Origin: a bacterium
GTDB lineage: Bacteria; Vulcanimicrobiota; Vulcanimicrobiia; Vulcanimicrobiales; Vulcanimicrobiaceae
Direction of reading: 5' to 3'
Length of the DNA stretch: 64,000 nt
Assembly (NCBI GenBank): GCA_021832345.1
Contig: JAKBKY010000004.1
Location: forward strand, 1-64,000
Shown here piece after piece: positions 1-9,042 of this stretch. The position numbers were made by a program, and so were the translations under genes. Numbering within the stretch: the first letter of the stretch is position 1; the number at the start of each line of letters is the position of its first letter. The notes below the pieces were generated by a model. That model worked only from the letters and a program-made list of their open reading frames with translations. It had not been told where the DNA came from and ran no database searches.

Positions 1-199
1 TCGTGTGAGCGGGTATTCCCCATATGGCCGTGCTGTTCGCCCCCGGATTGTCGGTTTCCAGCCTTGGGGACGCCGCCCGACGCTCTGGTGACGGAGGATC
101 ACAAAGCGACACCAAATCGAACGTTTGCGGATGTAGAAGAACCGCTCACGCCGCACGGTTACGAAGGGGAGCGACCTGGCCATACCCGAAGGACGCTCC

Positions 200-457
200 A
201 TGAAGAATCGGCCGCTTAGCGTTCGCTCTGCCGTCATGTTTGCGAGTGCGACGCTCGCGTTGGCGCTCACCGCTTGCGGCGGTTTGCAGGGCGGGGGCAT
301 TAACCCAGTTGGGCCGACGCCACCAGGGCCCGGCGTCGTCACCGAGTATGCCATCCCAACAGCCGACGCACAACCCGGCGGTATCACCACGGGGCCGGAC
401 GGCAACCTCTGGTTCACCGAAAATGACGCCGACAAGATCGGGAAGATCGTGCCATAG
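200..457 (+). pseudogene. Truncated lipoprotein with the first blade of a Vgb/streptogramin-lyase-like propeller
   Basis: The reading frame encodes 85 residues. It starts with a lipoprotein signal: a basic N-terminus, a hydrophobic stretch and the lipobox LTAC near residue 26. A Gly/Pro linker follows, then a segment containing ITTGPDGNLWFTE and DKIGKI, which is the repeat signature of virginiamycin B lyase-like beta-propellers. Intact members carry six or seven such blades and are about 300 residues long; here a TAG ends the frame after one. No further blade is visible in the next 400 bases in any frame. An AAGGA motif sits about six bases before the ATG, so the start looks genuine. I read it as a 3'-truncated gene; a functional short lipoprotein cannot be excluded. 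Confidence 0.6.
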
Positions 458-530
458 CCACGGGATTTTCGGGATTGTATGGTCGTCTGGCGACGTCGGT
501 TTCGCTTGGTTCTGTGAGCCCGATGACTAG

Positions 531-860
531 TAGGACGCGGGAGCTTCGGGCACCCTAAACTGTTGCTGCGAGCACGTGTATCAGACTCTTCATGGTGAAC
601 CCACCCCGCCGAGGCCTAAAACACAGATGTACGGAAGTGCCAAGTTCGTCGAGACCATTCAAACCTTGTTGCAAATACAGGAGGGCGCGGTGCGTCTCGA
701 AGCACCGGCGCTCAGCTTAGAGACGGATTCCCTCTTGAGGAGGTGCGGTGCGCCTCACTCGTTCATCGGATGGACGTTCTCATGTCACATGGCAAACGAG
801 CCGTGCGGAGCATGTCGAGGGTGCTACAAACATCTAGCTACGATCGAGAGCGTGTATTGA
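531..860 (+). pseudogene. C-terminal remnant of a QueC/QatC-like (7-cyano-7-deazaguanine synthase family) protein
   Basis: The frame is open from the stop at 528-530; the first usable start is the GTG at 576, giving 94 residues. Counting from that GTG, the C-terminal third holds four cysteines (70, 77, 80, 83) in the arrangement C-x6-C-x2-C-x2-C, inside the segment SCHMANEPCGACRGC. This matches the zinc site at the C-terminus of QueC-family proteins, including the QueC-like QatC of the Qat antiphage system. The upstream text (VRLEAPALSLETDSLLRR) also resembles the family region before the zinc site. The N-terminal ATP-pyrophosphatase domain with its SGGxDS loop is absent, so this fragment cannot be a working synthase. 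It is probably the tail of a deleted gene. Whether the parent was a queuosine enzyme or a defence protein cannot be decided from the fragment. Confidence 0.55.
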
Positions 861-926
861 AGCGTTCCAATTTTCCAATTATGGAGATGTGCGTTTTGTA
901 AGGTATATGGGTCAGCCGTCCGAGCG

Positions 927-1835
927 TTACGGTCGCCCAAGCGCCTCCCTGGCGCGCATCAGACGTAGCACCGCTTCGTTATAAGGCGTTGGAATACCGA
1001 CGCGCCGGCCCGCCGCCACAACGGCACCGTTGATATGATCGATCTCACTTGGATGGCGCGACTGCAGATCGAAGGCCATCGAACTCTTCGAATCCGCGCC
1101 GACATCGATGACCTCGGTAATATACTGCCAGGCATCGGCAAACGGCAGGCTGATCTTCAGCGCCGTAGCGACCGAGACCGCCTCCTGCGCGAGCGCCCGG
1201 GCGAGGCGCGCCGCATCTGCATCACGAGGGATCGCGCCAACCTCGCAGTCCAGCAGCGCGCTCATGGCGTTGACGGCCGCATTGGCAACAAGCTTTCCCC
1301 ACAGGTGCGGACGTATATCGTAGACCACCGAGCAACGCAGGCCGCTCCCCGAGAGCAACTCTGCGACCGTCCGCGATGTCGCCGGTGCCGCGCCGGCGGA
1401 GCCCACGATGGTGCCGCCCGGTTTCGAGCTACGCACCCGCCCAGGCGCCAACATCAGCGACGACTCGGTGGTCACGCCAAGAACGACGGGCACCGCGCCG
1501 CCGAGCGCCGTCTTGATCGCTTCGTCATTCCCGATCCCGTTCTGCAGCGAGACCACCGGCGTCACCGGATTGAGTTCGCCCGCAAATGCCCGCAGCGCTT
1601 GCAGTGTATCCACGGCCTTCACAAACAAGAAGAGCACCTGCGAGCCATACAACTGCCGCGCGGAGCGAGCCACGCTCACGCGCCGGGCCGGCGAATCGTT
1701 CACTGCGATTCCATGCTCACCGATCGCCTCAAGCACCGCGGGATTGTTATCGAGCATCGTAACCTCGCCCACGCCCGCCAGATGAAACCCGAAGAGCGTT
1801 CCCATCGCACCTGCGCCGATGATACCGATCCGCAT
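927..1835 (-). CDS. panE: 2-dehydropantoate 2-reductase (ketopantoate reductase)
   Basis: This enzyme reduces ketopantoate to pantoate with NADPH in the cytosolic pathway to pantothenate and coenzyme A. The protein is about 302 residues, the usual family length. It opens with the Rossmann motif GIIGAGAMGT at residues 3-12. The middle contains the family segments VSLQNGIGN and LWGKLVANAAVN (the catalytic Lys is in GKL), and the C-terminal helical domain ends with IPTPYNEAVLRL. I chose the ATG at 1833-1835 because the glycine-rich loop must lie at the N-terminus; the frame extends 11 codons further upstream but those codons are not family-like. It is the last gene of the run from gmk to mlaD, separated from mlaD by about 145 bases of very G+C-rich sequence in which I see no gene. 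Confidence 0.92.
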   Translation of the reverse strand: MRIGIIGAGAMGTLFGFHLAGVGEVTMLDNNPAVLEAIGEHGIAVNDSPARRVSVARSARQLYGSQVLFLFVKAVDTLQALRAFAGELNPVTPVVSLQNGIGNDEAIKTALGGAVPVVLGVTTESSLMLAPGRVRSSKPGGTIVGSAGAAPATSRTVAELLSGSGLRCSVVYDIRPHLWGKLVANAAVNAMSALLDCEVGAIPRDADAARLARALAQEAVSVATALKISLPFADAWQYITEVIDVGADSKSSMAFDLQSRHPSEIDHINGAVVAAGRRVGIPTPYNEAVLRLMRAREALGRP

Positions 1836-1980
1836 GTCGTTAGTAACCGATGGCCCGAAGGGCCACATGCAACAACTGAAAATTCTCGGGGGCCGAAGGC
1901 CGGGGGCCCCGGCGGCTTTGCCGACGGGGGGCGAGGAGCGCGAAGCGCGGATTCGCCATTTTCACCGTTAGAAAGCCCCG

Positions 1981-3558
1981 CTAGAACTGATACTGGACGC
2001 CATAAACGGTGCGACGTTCCGCATGATTGATCGCGCGTTGGCCTAGAAAGAGACTCGTGCCCGGCGCCACTCGCAGATCGCCGATCAGATCGATCGTCGG
2101 TCGACGAGGGTCGTAGAGCCGCCCGAGGATGCCGTACCTGCGACTGCCATACCGCCCGAGCACACCTAGGCGCGAGTACAGAATCCCGCCACCGACGCTT
2201 AAACGCCGACTCAAGCGATGTAACAACACCAGGTTCCATGTCGTAGCCGCGCCGATGTCGTTTGCACCGAGCAGCAGGTTCGTCGAAGCATGAGGTAACA
2301 GCGTTGCATTGAGGTCCGTCTGCGGCCCGCGATCGGCTGAGAACAACGAGGTCGGGCAGCAGACGCGCTGCGCGGAGAGAACGCTCATGCGTAGTTGCAG
2401 GCTCACAAGCCGATTGACCAGGGCTGCCAGATGCGGCTTCGCTTTGCCGGTCGGTGAGCCGCTTGCGGCCGCCGGCGAGTTGCTTGCGGCCGCTCCCCTG
2501 GAAGTTCCCGCAGGCGCGGGGGTCGCTCCGGCATCAACGCCGTAAACGTGGCTCTTTCCACCCAGTGCGCCGAGCAATGAGTTGGCTTTTTGCACCGTCG
2601 CGTCAAGATGCGCGATCGTATCGCGCAGTTGCGCTCGGGTCTGCGCATTCCCCGTGACACTGTGCAGATCGTGCGTGATCTTGGCGATGGTGCGCGTGGT
2701 TTGCGCAATGTTTTCGGCGGTATCGAGGAGCGAAGCGTGCAGTCTTCGATTGGTAGCAAGCGACCGCAAGCTGTCGACCGATTGCGAGAGCGCAACCGAG
2801 GTTGCATCGAGCTGCTTCAGGATACGAGCAACATGGGATGAATCGCCGCTCACGCTCTGATTGAGGGTGTCCGTCAGTTGCACGACGTTAGCACTAGCCC
2901 TGCCAAGCGAACTCTGGAGCGTATCGGCGATCATCCGCGTCTGTGCCGAGAGCCGGACGACCGTCGTGTCAGCGGTCACCGTCAAGCGATTGGCATTATC
3001 CATGGTCTGTTGCAGTGTATCGAGCAGCGCCGGCGTACGGCGTTCGATCACCGCCAGCGTCGAATCGAGCCTCTTGAGCTGTCCTTGCCCCTCCTGCAAC
3101 AGATCGGCAACCGTTGCCGTGTTCTGACCCTGCGGCTGTTCGCTGATGGGGAGGATGCGCCGCGCCAAGATGGCGACCGGAGGTGGTTCCGGCGTCGGCC
3201 CAACGATGCCCTTGGGCAGGGGCTTGGGCACAGGCGGAACGATGAGCAGATTCGGCGAGCCGGTCAACGGCGCTTGAATCAGGAAGCGGGAGTTCACCGG
3301 GATCTCCACATCGCGGTTGATGATCATGATGACATCGACGGTGTGGTCGGGCAGCAGCGAGATCGAGTCGACGGAACCCACCGTGACGCCGCTAAAATAG
3401 ACCACGGAGCCGCTGGTGAGACCCGCGGCAGAGTTGAAGTGCACGCCGACGCGATAGCCGGTATACCGCGTGCCAAGGTCCGTGATCACGTAGAAGATCG
3501 CAAAGAGCAACAGGAGTGCGAGGATCGCGAATGCGCCTACCTGAGCTTGCTTTGACAT
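1981..3558 (-). CDS. mlaD: MlaD-like MCE-domain protein with a long C-terminal extension
   Basis: This is the substrate-binding MCE subunit of an Mla-type lipid transporter, anchored in the inner membrane and reaching toward the outer membrane. One transmembrane helix (residues about 8-27) is followed by a single MCE domain (about 34-112) and then some 200 residues of helical, Ser/Thr/Gln-rich sequence. A low-complexity Pro/Ala/Gly linker comes near 345-375. The last 120 residues are rich in alternating beta-type segments and end in YGVQYQF. E. coli MlaD has about 183 residues, so at 525 residues this one is far longer. The start is supported by AAGGAG about eight bases upstream. It follows mlaE and mlaF in the same transcription unit. 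The C-terminal region might contact the outer membrane, but that is inference. Confidence 0.82.
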   Translation of the reverse strand: MSKQAQVGAFAILALLLLFAIFYVITDLGTRYTGYRVGVHFNSAAGLTSGSVVYFSGVTVGSVDSISLLPDHTVDVIMIINRDVEIPVNSRFLIQAPLTGSPNLLIVPPVPKPLPKGIVGPTPEPPPVAILARRILPISEQPQGQNTATVADLLQEGQGQLKRLDSTLAVIERRTPALLDTLQQTMDNANRLTVTADTTVVRLSAQTRMIADTLQSSLGRASANVVQLTDTLNQSVSGDSSHVARILKQLDATSVALSQSVDSLRSLATNRRLHASLLDTAENIAQTTRTIAKITHDLHSVTGNAQTRAQLRDTIAHLDATVQKANSLLGALGGKSHVYGVDAGATPAPAGTSRGAAASNSPAAASGSPTGKAKPHLAALVNRLVSLQLRMSVLSAQRVCCPTSLFSADRGPQTDLNATLLPHASTNLLLGANDIGAATTWNLVLLHRLSRRLSVGGGILYSRLGVLGRYGSRRYGILGRLYDPRRPTIDLIGDLRVAPGTSLFLGQRAINHAERRTVYGVQYQF

Positions 3559-3612
3559 CGATACTGCTCCTTCGTCATGGCGGACGCGGCACCTCGCCCA
3601 GAGGCCACGAGG

Positions 3613-4368
3613 CTAGATTGGGATCGGGCCTACTTCGCTGCCCGCTAAGAACTGCCGCACGATGGGATTGTCGGACCTCTTGATCTCTTCCGGGGTCCCG
3701 AAGGCGATGATCGTGCCTTCGAAGAGCATGGCTATGTAATCCGCCATCATGAAGATGGACCGAAGGTCTTGCGAGATGACGACGGCCGTGCCGTTGAGCT
3801 TCTTACGCAAGGCCACGATCATATTGGTGATCAGATGTGTGACGATCGGATCGAGGCCCGTGGTCGGCTCATCGTAGAGAATCAGTTCCGGACGGGTGAC
3901 GATGGAGCGCGCGAATCCAGCCCGTTTGAGCATGCCGCCCGAGAGTTCGCTCGGCAGGAGTTCCGAGGAGCCGGCCAGCCCCACGCTCTCCAAAGCGTCG
4001 TGCACGATGTGCAGGATCTCCGGCTCCGATAGCTCCGTATTCTCGCGCAGCGGCAGAGCCACGTTGTCACCGATCGTCATGCTGTCCAAGAGCGCTGCAA
4101 ACTGAAACGAGAGACTGATCTTCTGGCGCAGTGCAGCAAGATCTCGTTCGGGGAGGTGACAGAGATCGTGATCTCCGATGTAGACGTGTCCCGAATCCGG
4201 CGGCCGCAGCGCATCGAGCAGGTGCAGGATCGTGGACTTACCGGCGCCCGAGAGACCGATGACGCAGGTGATGGCACCCTCCATGATGTCGAGCGAACAG
4301 TTCTTCAGGACGACGTGGTCGCCGTAGGTGAGTGTGACATCATCCAGGCGGGCGAAGACCTTGCCCAT
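3613..4368 (-). CDS. mlaF: Mla-type ABC transporter ATP-binding protein
   Basis: This is the cytoplasmic ATPase that powers the MlaE permease. It has about 251 residues with every ABC motif present: Walker A GLSGAGKST, Q-loop LSFQFAALLDSMT, signature LSGGMLKRAG and Walker B LILYDEPTTGLDP. The signature sequence LSGGMxKR is characteristic of the Mkl/MlaF branch. The ATG at 4366-4368 shares one base with the mlaE stop (TGATG), which implies coupled translation. The open frame runs about 90 codons further upstream, but that extension reads mlaE in another frame and is not part of the protein. The predicted final residues VGPIPI have no obvious function. Confidence 0.93.
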   Translation of the reverse strand: MGKVFARLDDVTLTYGDHVVLKNCSLDIMEGAITCVIGLSGAGKSTILHLLDALRPPDSGHVYIGDHDLCHLPERDLAALRQKISLSFQFAALLDSMTIGDNVALPLRENTELSEPEILHIVHDALESVGLAGSSELLPSELSGGMLKRAGFARSIVTRPELILYDEPTTGLDPIVTHLITNMIVALRKKLNGTAVVISQDLRSIFMMADYIAMLFEGTIIAFGTPEEIKRSDNPIVRQFLAGSEVGPIPI

Positions 4369-5144
4369 CAGCCTCCACCGAAGAGGATGTACGAGAGGAT
4401 GAAGTTGGAGATGAAGATCAGGATAATTGAGATGACGACGGCACCGGTAGTTGAGCGGCCCACCCCGGAGGCACCGCCGCGCGTCTTGAGTCCTTGATAC
4501 GAGCCCACCAGTGCGATGATCAGCGCAAAGAACAGCGACTTGAGTAACCCTTTCATGACGTCGGGAAATCCGATCGTTTGGCGGGCCGCGGTGAGAAACG
4601 TCTGATAGTCGATGTGTGCGTAGGCATGGGCGATCCACATGCCTCCGAGCACCGAGACCACGTCGGCAAAGATCGTTAGGAGCGGCAGCATCACCAGCAA
4701 CGCGATCAGCCGCGGCACAACCAGAAAGCGAACCGGCGAAATGCCCATCGAGCGAAGCGCCTCGATCTGTTCGGTGACCACCATCGACCCGAGCTCAGCG
4801 GCGATAGCCGCTCCGACCCGTCCGGCGACAACGACCGCCGAGAGCATCGGGCCAAGCTCCCGAACCGCCGTATAGGCCACCGCCCCGCCCACGAGATTGC
4901 CGACGCCATACTGCACCGCTTGCTCGGCCGACTCTAACGAGAAAACCATGCCGGTAAAGAGCGATGTCAGGAGCACGATGATCAGCGACTGCAGACCCAA
5001 GAGATAACATTGAGCGATCGTCTCGCCGAAGCGGATCCGTAGCCGCGCGATGAGGCCAAAGGACTCGCCGGCAAGCTGCGCCACGCCTCCGGTATACTCT
5101 AAGAGATAGATCGTGCCGGCGCCGAATCTCTCAAGGAACTTCAC
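4368..5144 (-). CDS. mlaE: MlaE-type ABC transporter permease
   Basis: This is the integral membrane permease of the Mla lipid transporter, at 258 residues the family length. It has five or six hydrophobic segments and the MlaE hallmark region RELGPMLSAVVVAGRVGAAI near residues 115-135, followed by GSMVVTEQIEALRSMGISP. The start is a GTG that overlaps the TGA of the upstream small gene (GTGA), and its own stop overlaps the mlaF ATG. The set mlaE-mlaF-mlaD lacks neighbouring MlaA, MlaB or MlaC genes, as in many non-proteobacterial Mla loci. Confidence 0.92.
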   Translation of the reverse strand: MKFLERFGAGTIYLLEYTGGVAQLAGESFGLIARLRIRFGETIAQCYLLGLQSLIIVLLTSLFTGMVFSLESAEQAVQYGVGNLVGGAVAYTAVRELGPMLSAVVVAGRVGAAIAAELGSMVVTEQIEALRSMGISPVRFLVVPRLIALLVMLPLLTIFADVVSVLGGMWIAHAYAHIDYQTFLTAARQTIGFPDVMKGLLKSLFFALIIALVGSYQGLKTRGGASGVGRSTTGAVVISIILIFISNFILSYILFGGG

Positions 5145-5482
5145 GACGGCGCGCCCAAAGTGCGCAGCTCGTCGAGCACGGCACCGGTCGCTTCGATGCG
5201 TTTGGCAACGACCGTTCTCTCCGCTGCCAGATTGAACGCCACTTGCTGCACCCTGCTCAATCGCCGGTCGACATCGCCAAGCTGCGCCCTCGCCTCACGC
5301 TCGAATCCGGAAAAATAGGTAGCTACGGCCCGGGCATACGAGGCTACCGTGGCCTCATCGAGCGATCCCTCGGCGAGCGCCGATTCGATTGTGCGCTGCG
5401 CTGCGAGCAAGCGCCGATCCGTGATGTGAAAGCCGGCGACCCGCTGCGCCAACCGCGCAATAGCGGTTCGGTCACCCTGCAT
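5141..5482 (-). CDS. Small helical protein of unknown function, coupled to mlaE
   Basis: It encodes 113 residues, rich in Ala, Arg, Glu and Leu, and almost certainly all-helical; the second half (about 45-105) has the heptad look of a coiled coil. No cysteine, signal peptide or membrane segment is seen. Its 5' end overlaps the 3' end of rph by 11 bases and its stop overlaps the mlaE start, so it is translated as part of the rph-mla chain. I do not recognise the family. Its position between an RNase and an Mla transporter suggests an accessory role for either, but the sequence does not say which. Confidence 0.6.
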   Translation of the reverse strand: MQGDRTAIARLAQRVAGFHITDRRLLAAQRTIESALAEGSLDEATVASYARAVATYFSGFEREARAQLGDVDRRLSRVQQVAFNLAAERTVVAKRIEATGAVLDELRTLGAPS

Positions 5483-6215
5483 GTGTGAGTACCGAGAGAC
5501 CGGCCTGCGATAACGCGGCGCGCTGTCGGCTCATGAGGCTCACGATTCCCGACTGCGCGAGACTGAGTAACGATTCGAGCTGAAGGCGATCGAAGGGTTC
5601 TGCCTCGGCCGTTCCCTGCAGTTCCACAAAGCGACCTTGGTCCGTCATCGCGACGTTCATGTCGACGTGTGCTTGGCTGTCCTCATCGTAGGCAAGATCA
5701 AGCATCGGCACGCCACCGACAATTCCGACGCTCGTCGCCGCTACTGCAGCCGTCAGCGGCCAAGCAGGTCGCGTCGAATCGAACTGCGTCGCTAGGGCCA
5801 GGGCTAAGGCGACGTAGGCCCCGGTGAGTGCCGCCGTGCGCGTACCGCCGTCGGCCTGTAGGACGTCGCAATCGATCCAGATGCTGCGCTCACCGAGCTT
5901 GGCGAGATCGACGACCGCGCGCAACGAGCGCCCAATGATGCGCTGTATTTCATGGGTTCGCCCACCGACGCGGCCCTTGCTCGACTCGCGCTGGGTGCGT
6001 TCCGAGGTCGCTCGCGGCAGCATCGCGTACTCGGCGGTAACCCAACCCGTTCCGCGTCCCCGCATCCACGGCGGGACGCGGTCTTCGAGCGTCGCCGCAC
6101 ACAGCACCCGGGTGTTGCCGACCGAAATCAACGCACTCCCTTCGGCGTACTTAAGATAGTTCGGCTCGATGCTTACCTGCCGCAACTCGTCTGGGCGGCG
6201 TCCGTCGCTGCGCAT
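5472..6215 (-). CDS. rph: Ribonuclease PH
   Basis: This is the phosphorolytic 3'-5' exoribonuclease that trims tRNA 3' ends and other RNAs using phosphate. It has 247 residues, the standard length. It begins [11 protein letters not shown] and carries the family blocks [41 protein letters not shown] and the active-site segment [15 protein letters not shown], then [16 protein letters not shown] with the metal-binding Asp residues. Its start lies one base after the glmS stop, and its end overlaps the small gene that leads into mlaE. Confidence 0.96.
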   Translation of the reverse strand: MRSDGRRPDELRQVSIEPNYLKYAEGSALISVGNTRVLCAATLEDRVPPWMRGRGTGWVTAEYAMLPRATSERTQRESSKGRVGGRTHEIQRIIGRSLRAVVDLAKLGERSIWIDCDVLQADGGTRTAALTGAYVALALALATQFDSTRPAWPLTAAVAATSVGIVGGVPMLDLAYDEDSQAHVDMNVAMTDQGRFVELQGTAEAEPFDRLQLESLLSLAQSGIVSLMSRQRAALSQAGLSVLTHAG

Positions 6216-6216
6216 G

Positions 6217-8058
6217 CTATTCCACCGTTACGGTCTTGGCGAGATTTCTTGGCTGATCGACATCCTTCCCTTCCAAATCCGCAATGTGGTAGGCCAGTAA
6301 CTGTAGCGGGATAATATTGACGACCGGTGAGAGCAGCTCGTCTACCTTCGGCACCCAGAACACATGATCGGCCACCTGCGCCGCCTCTTCATCGCCATAG
6401 TTGGCAACGATGATCACGGGCGCTTCACGCGCGCGAGACTCCATTAAATTCGAGAGCATCTTCTCGCGAACGCGCCCGTCGGTCACAATCCCGATCACCG
6501 GCACGGCAGGATCCAGCAATGCGATCGGCCCGTGTTTCATCTCACCCGCGGCGTAGCCCTCAGCGTGGATGTACGCGATCTCCTTCAGCTTCAGCGCACC
6601 TTCAAGAGCTGTTGGGAAGTTGACGTAGCGACCGAGAAAGAGTACGCTCTGCGCCTTGCGGATCTGCTTTGCAACGCGTCGCACGTCGTCTGATGCATTG
6701 AGCAGCAGGTCGATGGCCGCCGGCAGAAGCTTGGTTCCATCGGCGATAGCGCGCAGACGATCGACCGGCGTACTCTGACGAAGCGCTGCTAGATAGAGCG
6801 CAAAAAGTGTCATCACCGTGACCTGCGAGACGTAGGTCTTCGTGGCGGCTACGCCGATCTCGGGGCCGCCGCGCGTGAAGAGCGTGGCGTCGGCCACGCG
6901 ACTCAAATGTGAGCCCAACGCGTTACAGATTCCCAGGACCGTCGAGTGGGCACCCTTGGCGATACGCACGGCCTCGATCGTATCGGCCGTCTCACCGGAC
7001 TGTGACATCGCGATCGTCAAGGCATTGCCATCTACTACGGGATCACCGTAGCGAAACTCGCTTGCCACTTCCATCTCCACCGGAAGATGAACCAGCGATC
7101 GAAGGAGATACATCCCGACCATGCCGGCATAGTACGCCGTCCCGCAGCCGGTAATCGCGATCTTTCCAATCGCGCGCAACCGTTCTGGCGTCACGTCGCC
7201 AAGCTCCGCGGCTAGCGTTACCTGGTTGAGGTCGTCGATGCGCCCGCTCAGCGTCTCCTTTATGACACGTGGCTGCTCGAAGATCTCCTTGAGCATGAAG
7301 TGCTTGAAGCCACCCTTCTCCGCCGCACCCATATCCCACGCTATCTGCACGACGTCGCGCTCAAGTTCTTTCCCGTCGTAGTCGGAGAGCTTCCAACCAT
7401 CGCGTCCCACGACGACGAGCTCGCCTTCCTGGAGGATGATCTCGCGCTTGGTATACTTGAGGATCGCCGGGGTATCCGAAGCCACAAACATCTCGCCCTC
7501 GCCGATGCCCACCACCAGTGGACTGGCTCCGTTACGGGCAAAGATCAGATGCTCCGGGTCATAGTTGGACATCACTCCCAGAGCGTAGGCGCCCCGTAGT
7601 TCACGCAGGGTCGCACGTACCGCCGCCAGGAGATCGCCGTTGTAATGCGATTCAATGAGGTGCGCGATAACCTCGGTGTCGGTTTCGCTGGTAAAGACAT
7701 GCCCGCGCTCGAGCAGATGCGCTCGCAACGTCGCGTAATTTTCAATGATCCCGTTGTGAACGACCGCGATACGGCCGCTGCAATCGCCTAACGGGTGAGC
7801 GTTCGCGTCGGACGGTTTGCCGTGCGTGGCCCAGCGCGTATGACCGAGGCCTACGCTCCCGGCCAAGGGTTCGCCGTCACGCAGGCGCTCCACAAGGCGG
7901 CCGAGCCGGCCCTCGGACTTGGATCCGACCAGATTCCCCTGAGCATCGATAACCGCGATCCCGGCGCTGTCGTATCCTCGATACTCGAGTCGCGCGAGAG
8001 CATCGAGCACGATGGGCACGCTGTCCCGCTTGCCGATGTAGCCAACGATGCCGCACAT
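6217..8058 (-). CDS. glmS: Glutamine--fructose-6-phosphate aminotransferase (isomerizing)
   Basis: The enzyme makes glucosamine-6-phosphate from fructose-6-phosphate and glutamine, the first step toward UDP-GlcNAc for peptidoglycan and LPS. It has 613 residues. The N-terminal nucleophile Cys2 is in MCGIVGYIG, followed by the class II glutaminase domain ([25 protein letters not shown]). Two SIS sugar-isomerase domains follow ([26 protein letters not shown]) and the protein ends [13 protein letters not shown], the family terminus. No glmS ribozyme can lie upstream because rpoZ ends only six bases before the start. Expression presumably follows the gmk-rpoZ operon. Confidence 0.97.
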   Translation of the reverse strand: MCGIVGYIGKRDSVPIVLDALARLEYRGYDSAGIAVIDAQGNLVGSKSEGRLGRLVERLRDGEPLAGSVGLGHTRWATHGKPSDANAHPLGDCSGRIAVVHNGIIENYATLRAHLLERGHVFTSETDTEVIAHLIESHYNGDLLAAVRATLRELRGAYALGVMSNYDPEHLIFARNGASPLVVGIGEGEMFVASDTPAILKYTKREIILQEGELVVVGRDGWKLSDYDGKELERDVVQIAWDMGAAEKGGFKHFMLKEIFEQPRVIKETLSGRIDDLNQVTLAAELGDVTPERLRAIGKIAITGCGTAYYAGMVGMYLLRSLVHLPVEMEVASEFRYGDPVVDGNALTIAMSQSGETADTIEAVRIAKGAHSTVLGICNALGSHLSRVADATLFTRGGPEIGVAATKTYVSQVTVMTLFALYLAALRQSTPVDRLRAIADGTKLLPAAIDLLLNASDDVRRVAKQIRKAQSVLFLGRYVNFPTALEGALKLKEIAYIHAEGYAAGEMKHGPIALLDPAVPVIGIVTDGRVREKMLSNLMESRAREAPVIIVANYGDEEAAQVADHVFWVPKVDELLSPVVNIIPLQLLAYHIADLEGKDVDQPRNLAKTVTVE

Positions 8059-8064
8059 TAGAAG

Positions 8065-8337
8065 TTACTTGATCCCTTCTTTAGTTCGGTGATAGGCGAT
8101 CTTGCCTTCGGCAATCTCGTCGAGAGCGATCGACACGGGTTTGTTGGGATTGATCGTCGTCAGATCCACGAGAGGCTCGCTGATGAAAAACTCGCGCCGT
8201 TCTGTGGGCGGCATTTCAGCAACGCGGATCCAGTTGTTGAGCTGGCGAGCGCGCTTGGTCACGATGTTGACGAGGCTAAACTTCGAGTCTGCGTGTTCGA
8301 GCAGGGCGCCGAGGTCGCCAAAGACGGTTTTACTCAT
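8065..8337 (-). CDS. rpoZ: DNA-directed RNA polymerase omega subunit
   Basis: This is the small subunit that assists folding and assembly of the beta-prime subunit of RNA polymerase. It has 90 residues and contains FSLVNIVTKRARQLNNW, the conserved omega segment in which a Lys/Arg-Ala-Arg-Gln helix contacts beta-prime, followed by KPVSIALDEIAEGKI, the second family block. It sits six bases downstream of gmk and six bases upstream of glmS. The gmk-rpoZ pairing is widespread in bacteria. Confidence 0.93.
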   Translation of the reverse strand: MSKTVFGDLGALLEHADSKFSLVNIVTKRARQLNNWIRVAEMPPTERREFFISEPLVDLTTINPNKPVSIALDEIAEGKIAYHRTKEGIK

Positions 8338-8343
8338 GATGAT

Positions 8344-8964
8344 TTAGGAATGTTCTACCTTTCGGATGATGTCATCGCTATAGCGATGGATGCGAAAACG
8401 CTCGGCCTGTAGGATCGACTGCAAGTCGTCGACCGCCCGCTCCAACTGACGCTGTTCGTTTATTACGAGGTAATCGAACTCGCGGATCGAGCGCATCTCT
8501 TCGTGCGCGATCACTAATCGCGCTACGATCGCTTCGTTGCTCTCGGTTCGCCGCTCAAGCAAGCGCTCGCGTAACGTCGAGAACTTGTCCGGCAGCAAAA
8601 AGATCAACGTTGCTTCGGGGTAGGCGTGTTTTATCGCCAAGGCGCCGTGCACCTCCGGTTTGGCGATAAGATCGTCCCCACGCTGCAGGACGCGGTCCAC
8701 GGCATCGCGAGGGGTGCCGTAGAGGTGGCCGCCATACTCGCGCCACTCGAGGAACCCATCCTCGGCGATCCGGCGCTCGAAAGCCTCGCGCGAGAGGAAG
8801 AAATAGTGCTCTCCTTCGCGTTCGCCCGCACGAGCGGTTCGCGTCGTCGCCGATACGGAGTACATCAACCGCGGCACGCGACCACGCACGGCCTCGACCA
8901 AGGTGTCCTTCCCGGCACCGGACGGGCCGGAGATCACAAATAAGAGACCGGGGCCGTGAATCAA
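8344..8964 (-). CDS. gmk: Guanylate kinase
   Basis: It phosphorylates GMP to GDP with ATP. The P-loop SGPSGAGKDT lies near the N-terminus, and the GMP-binding segments YSVSATTRTARAGEREG and GEHYFFL follow, with ATLIFLLPDKFSTLRERL in the lid and core region. The length is about 206 residues, usual for the family. I prefer the TTG at 8962-8964 because a GGAG motif lies six bases before it; another TTG at 8976 lies inside that ribosome-binding sequence. It is the first housekeeping gene of the gmk-rpoZ-glmS-rph-mla chain, and a lipoprotein gene ends about 80 bases upstream. Confidence 0.94.
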   Translation of the reverse strand: MIHGPGLLFVISGPSGAGKDTLVEAVRGRVPRLMYSVSATTRTARAGEREGEHYFFLSREAFERRIAEDGFLEWREYGGHLYGTPRDAVDRVLQRGDDLIAKPEVHGALAIKHAYPEATLIFLLPDKFSTLRERLLERRTESNEAIVARLVIAHEEMRSIREFDYLVINEQRQLERAVDDLQSILQAERFRIHRYSDDIIRKVEHS

Positions 8965-9042
8965 CCTATACTCCAAGGCTTGGCAGAGTCCCGTGCTTTC
9001 ACGTTGAGCAGGCTCGCTCCCTCGCGCCCGTACAGCAGGTTG

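Noticed and set aside
1035-2030. A 331-codon plus-strand open frame
   Set aside because: It is antisense to panE and the 3' end of mlaD, is Arg-rich and has no domain; both minus-strand genes are certain.
8059-8064. glmS ribozyme upstream of glmS
   Set aside because: Only six bases separate rpoZ from glmS, far too short for the ribozyme.
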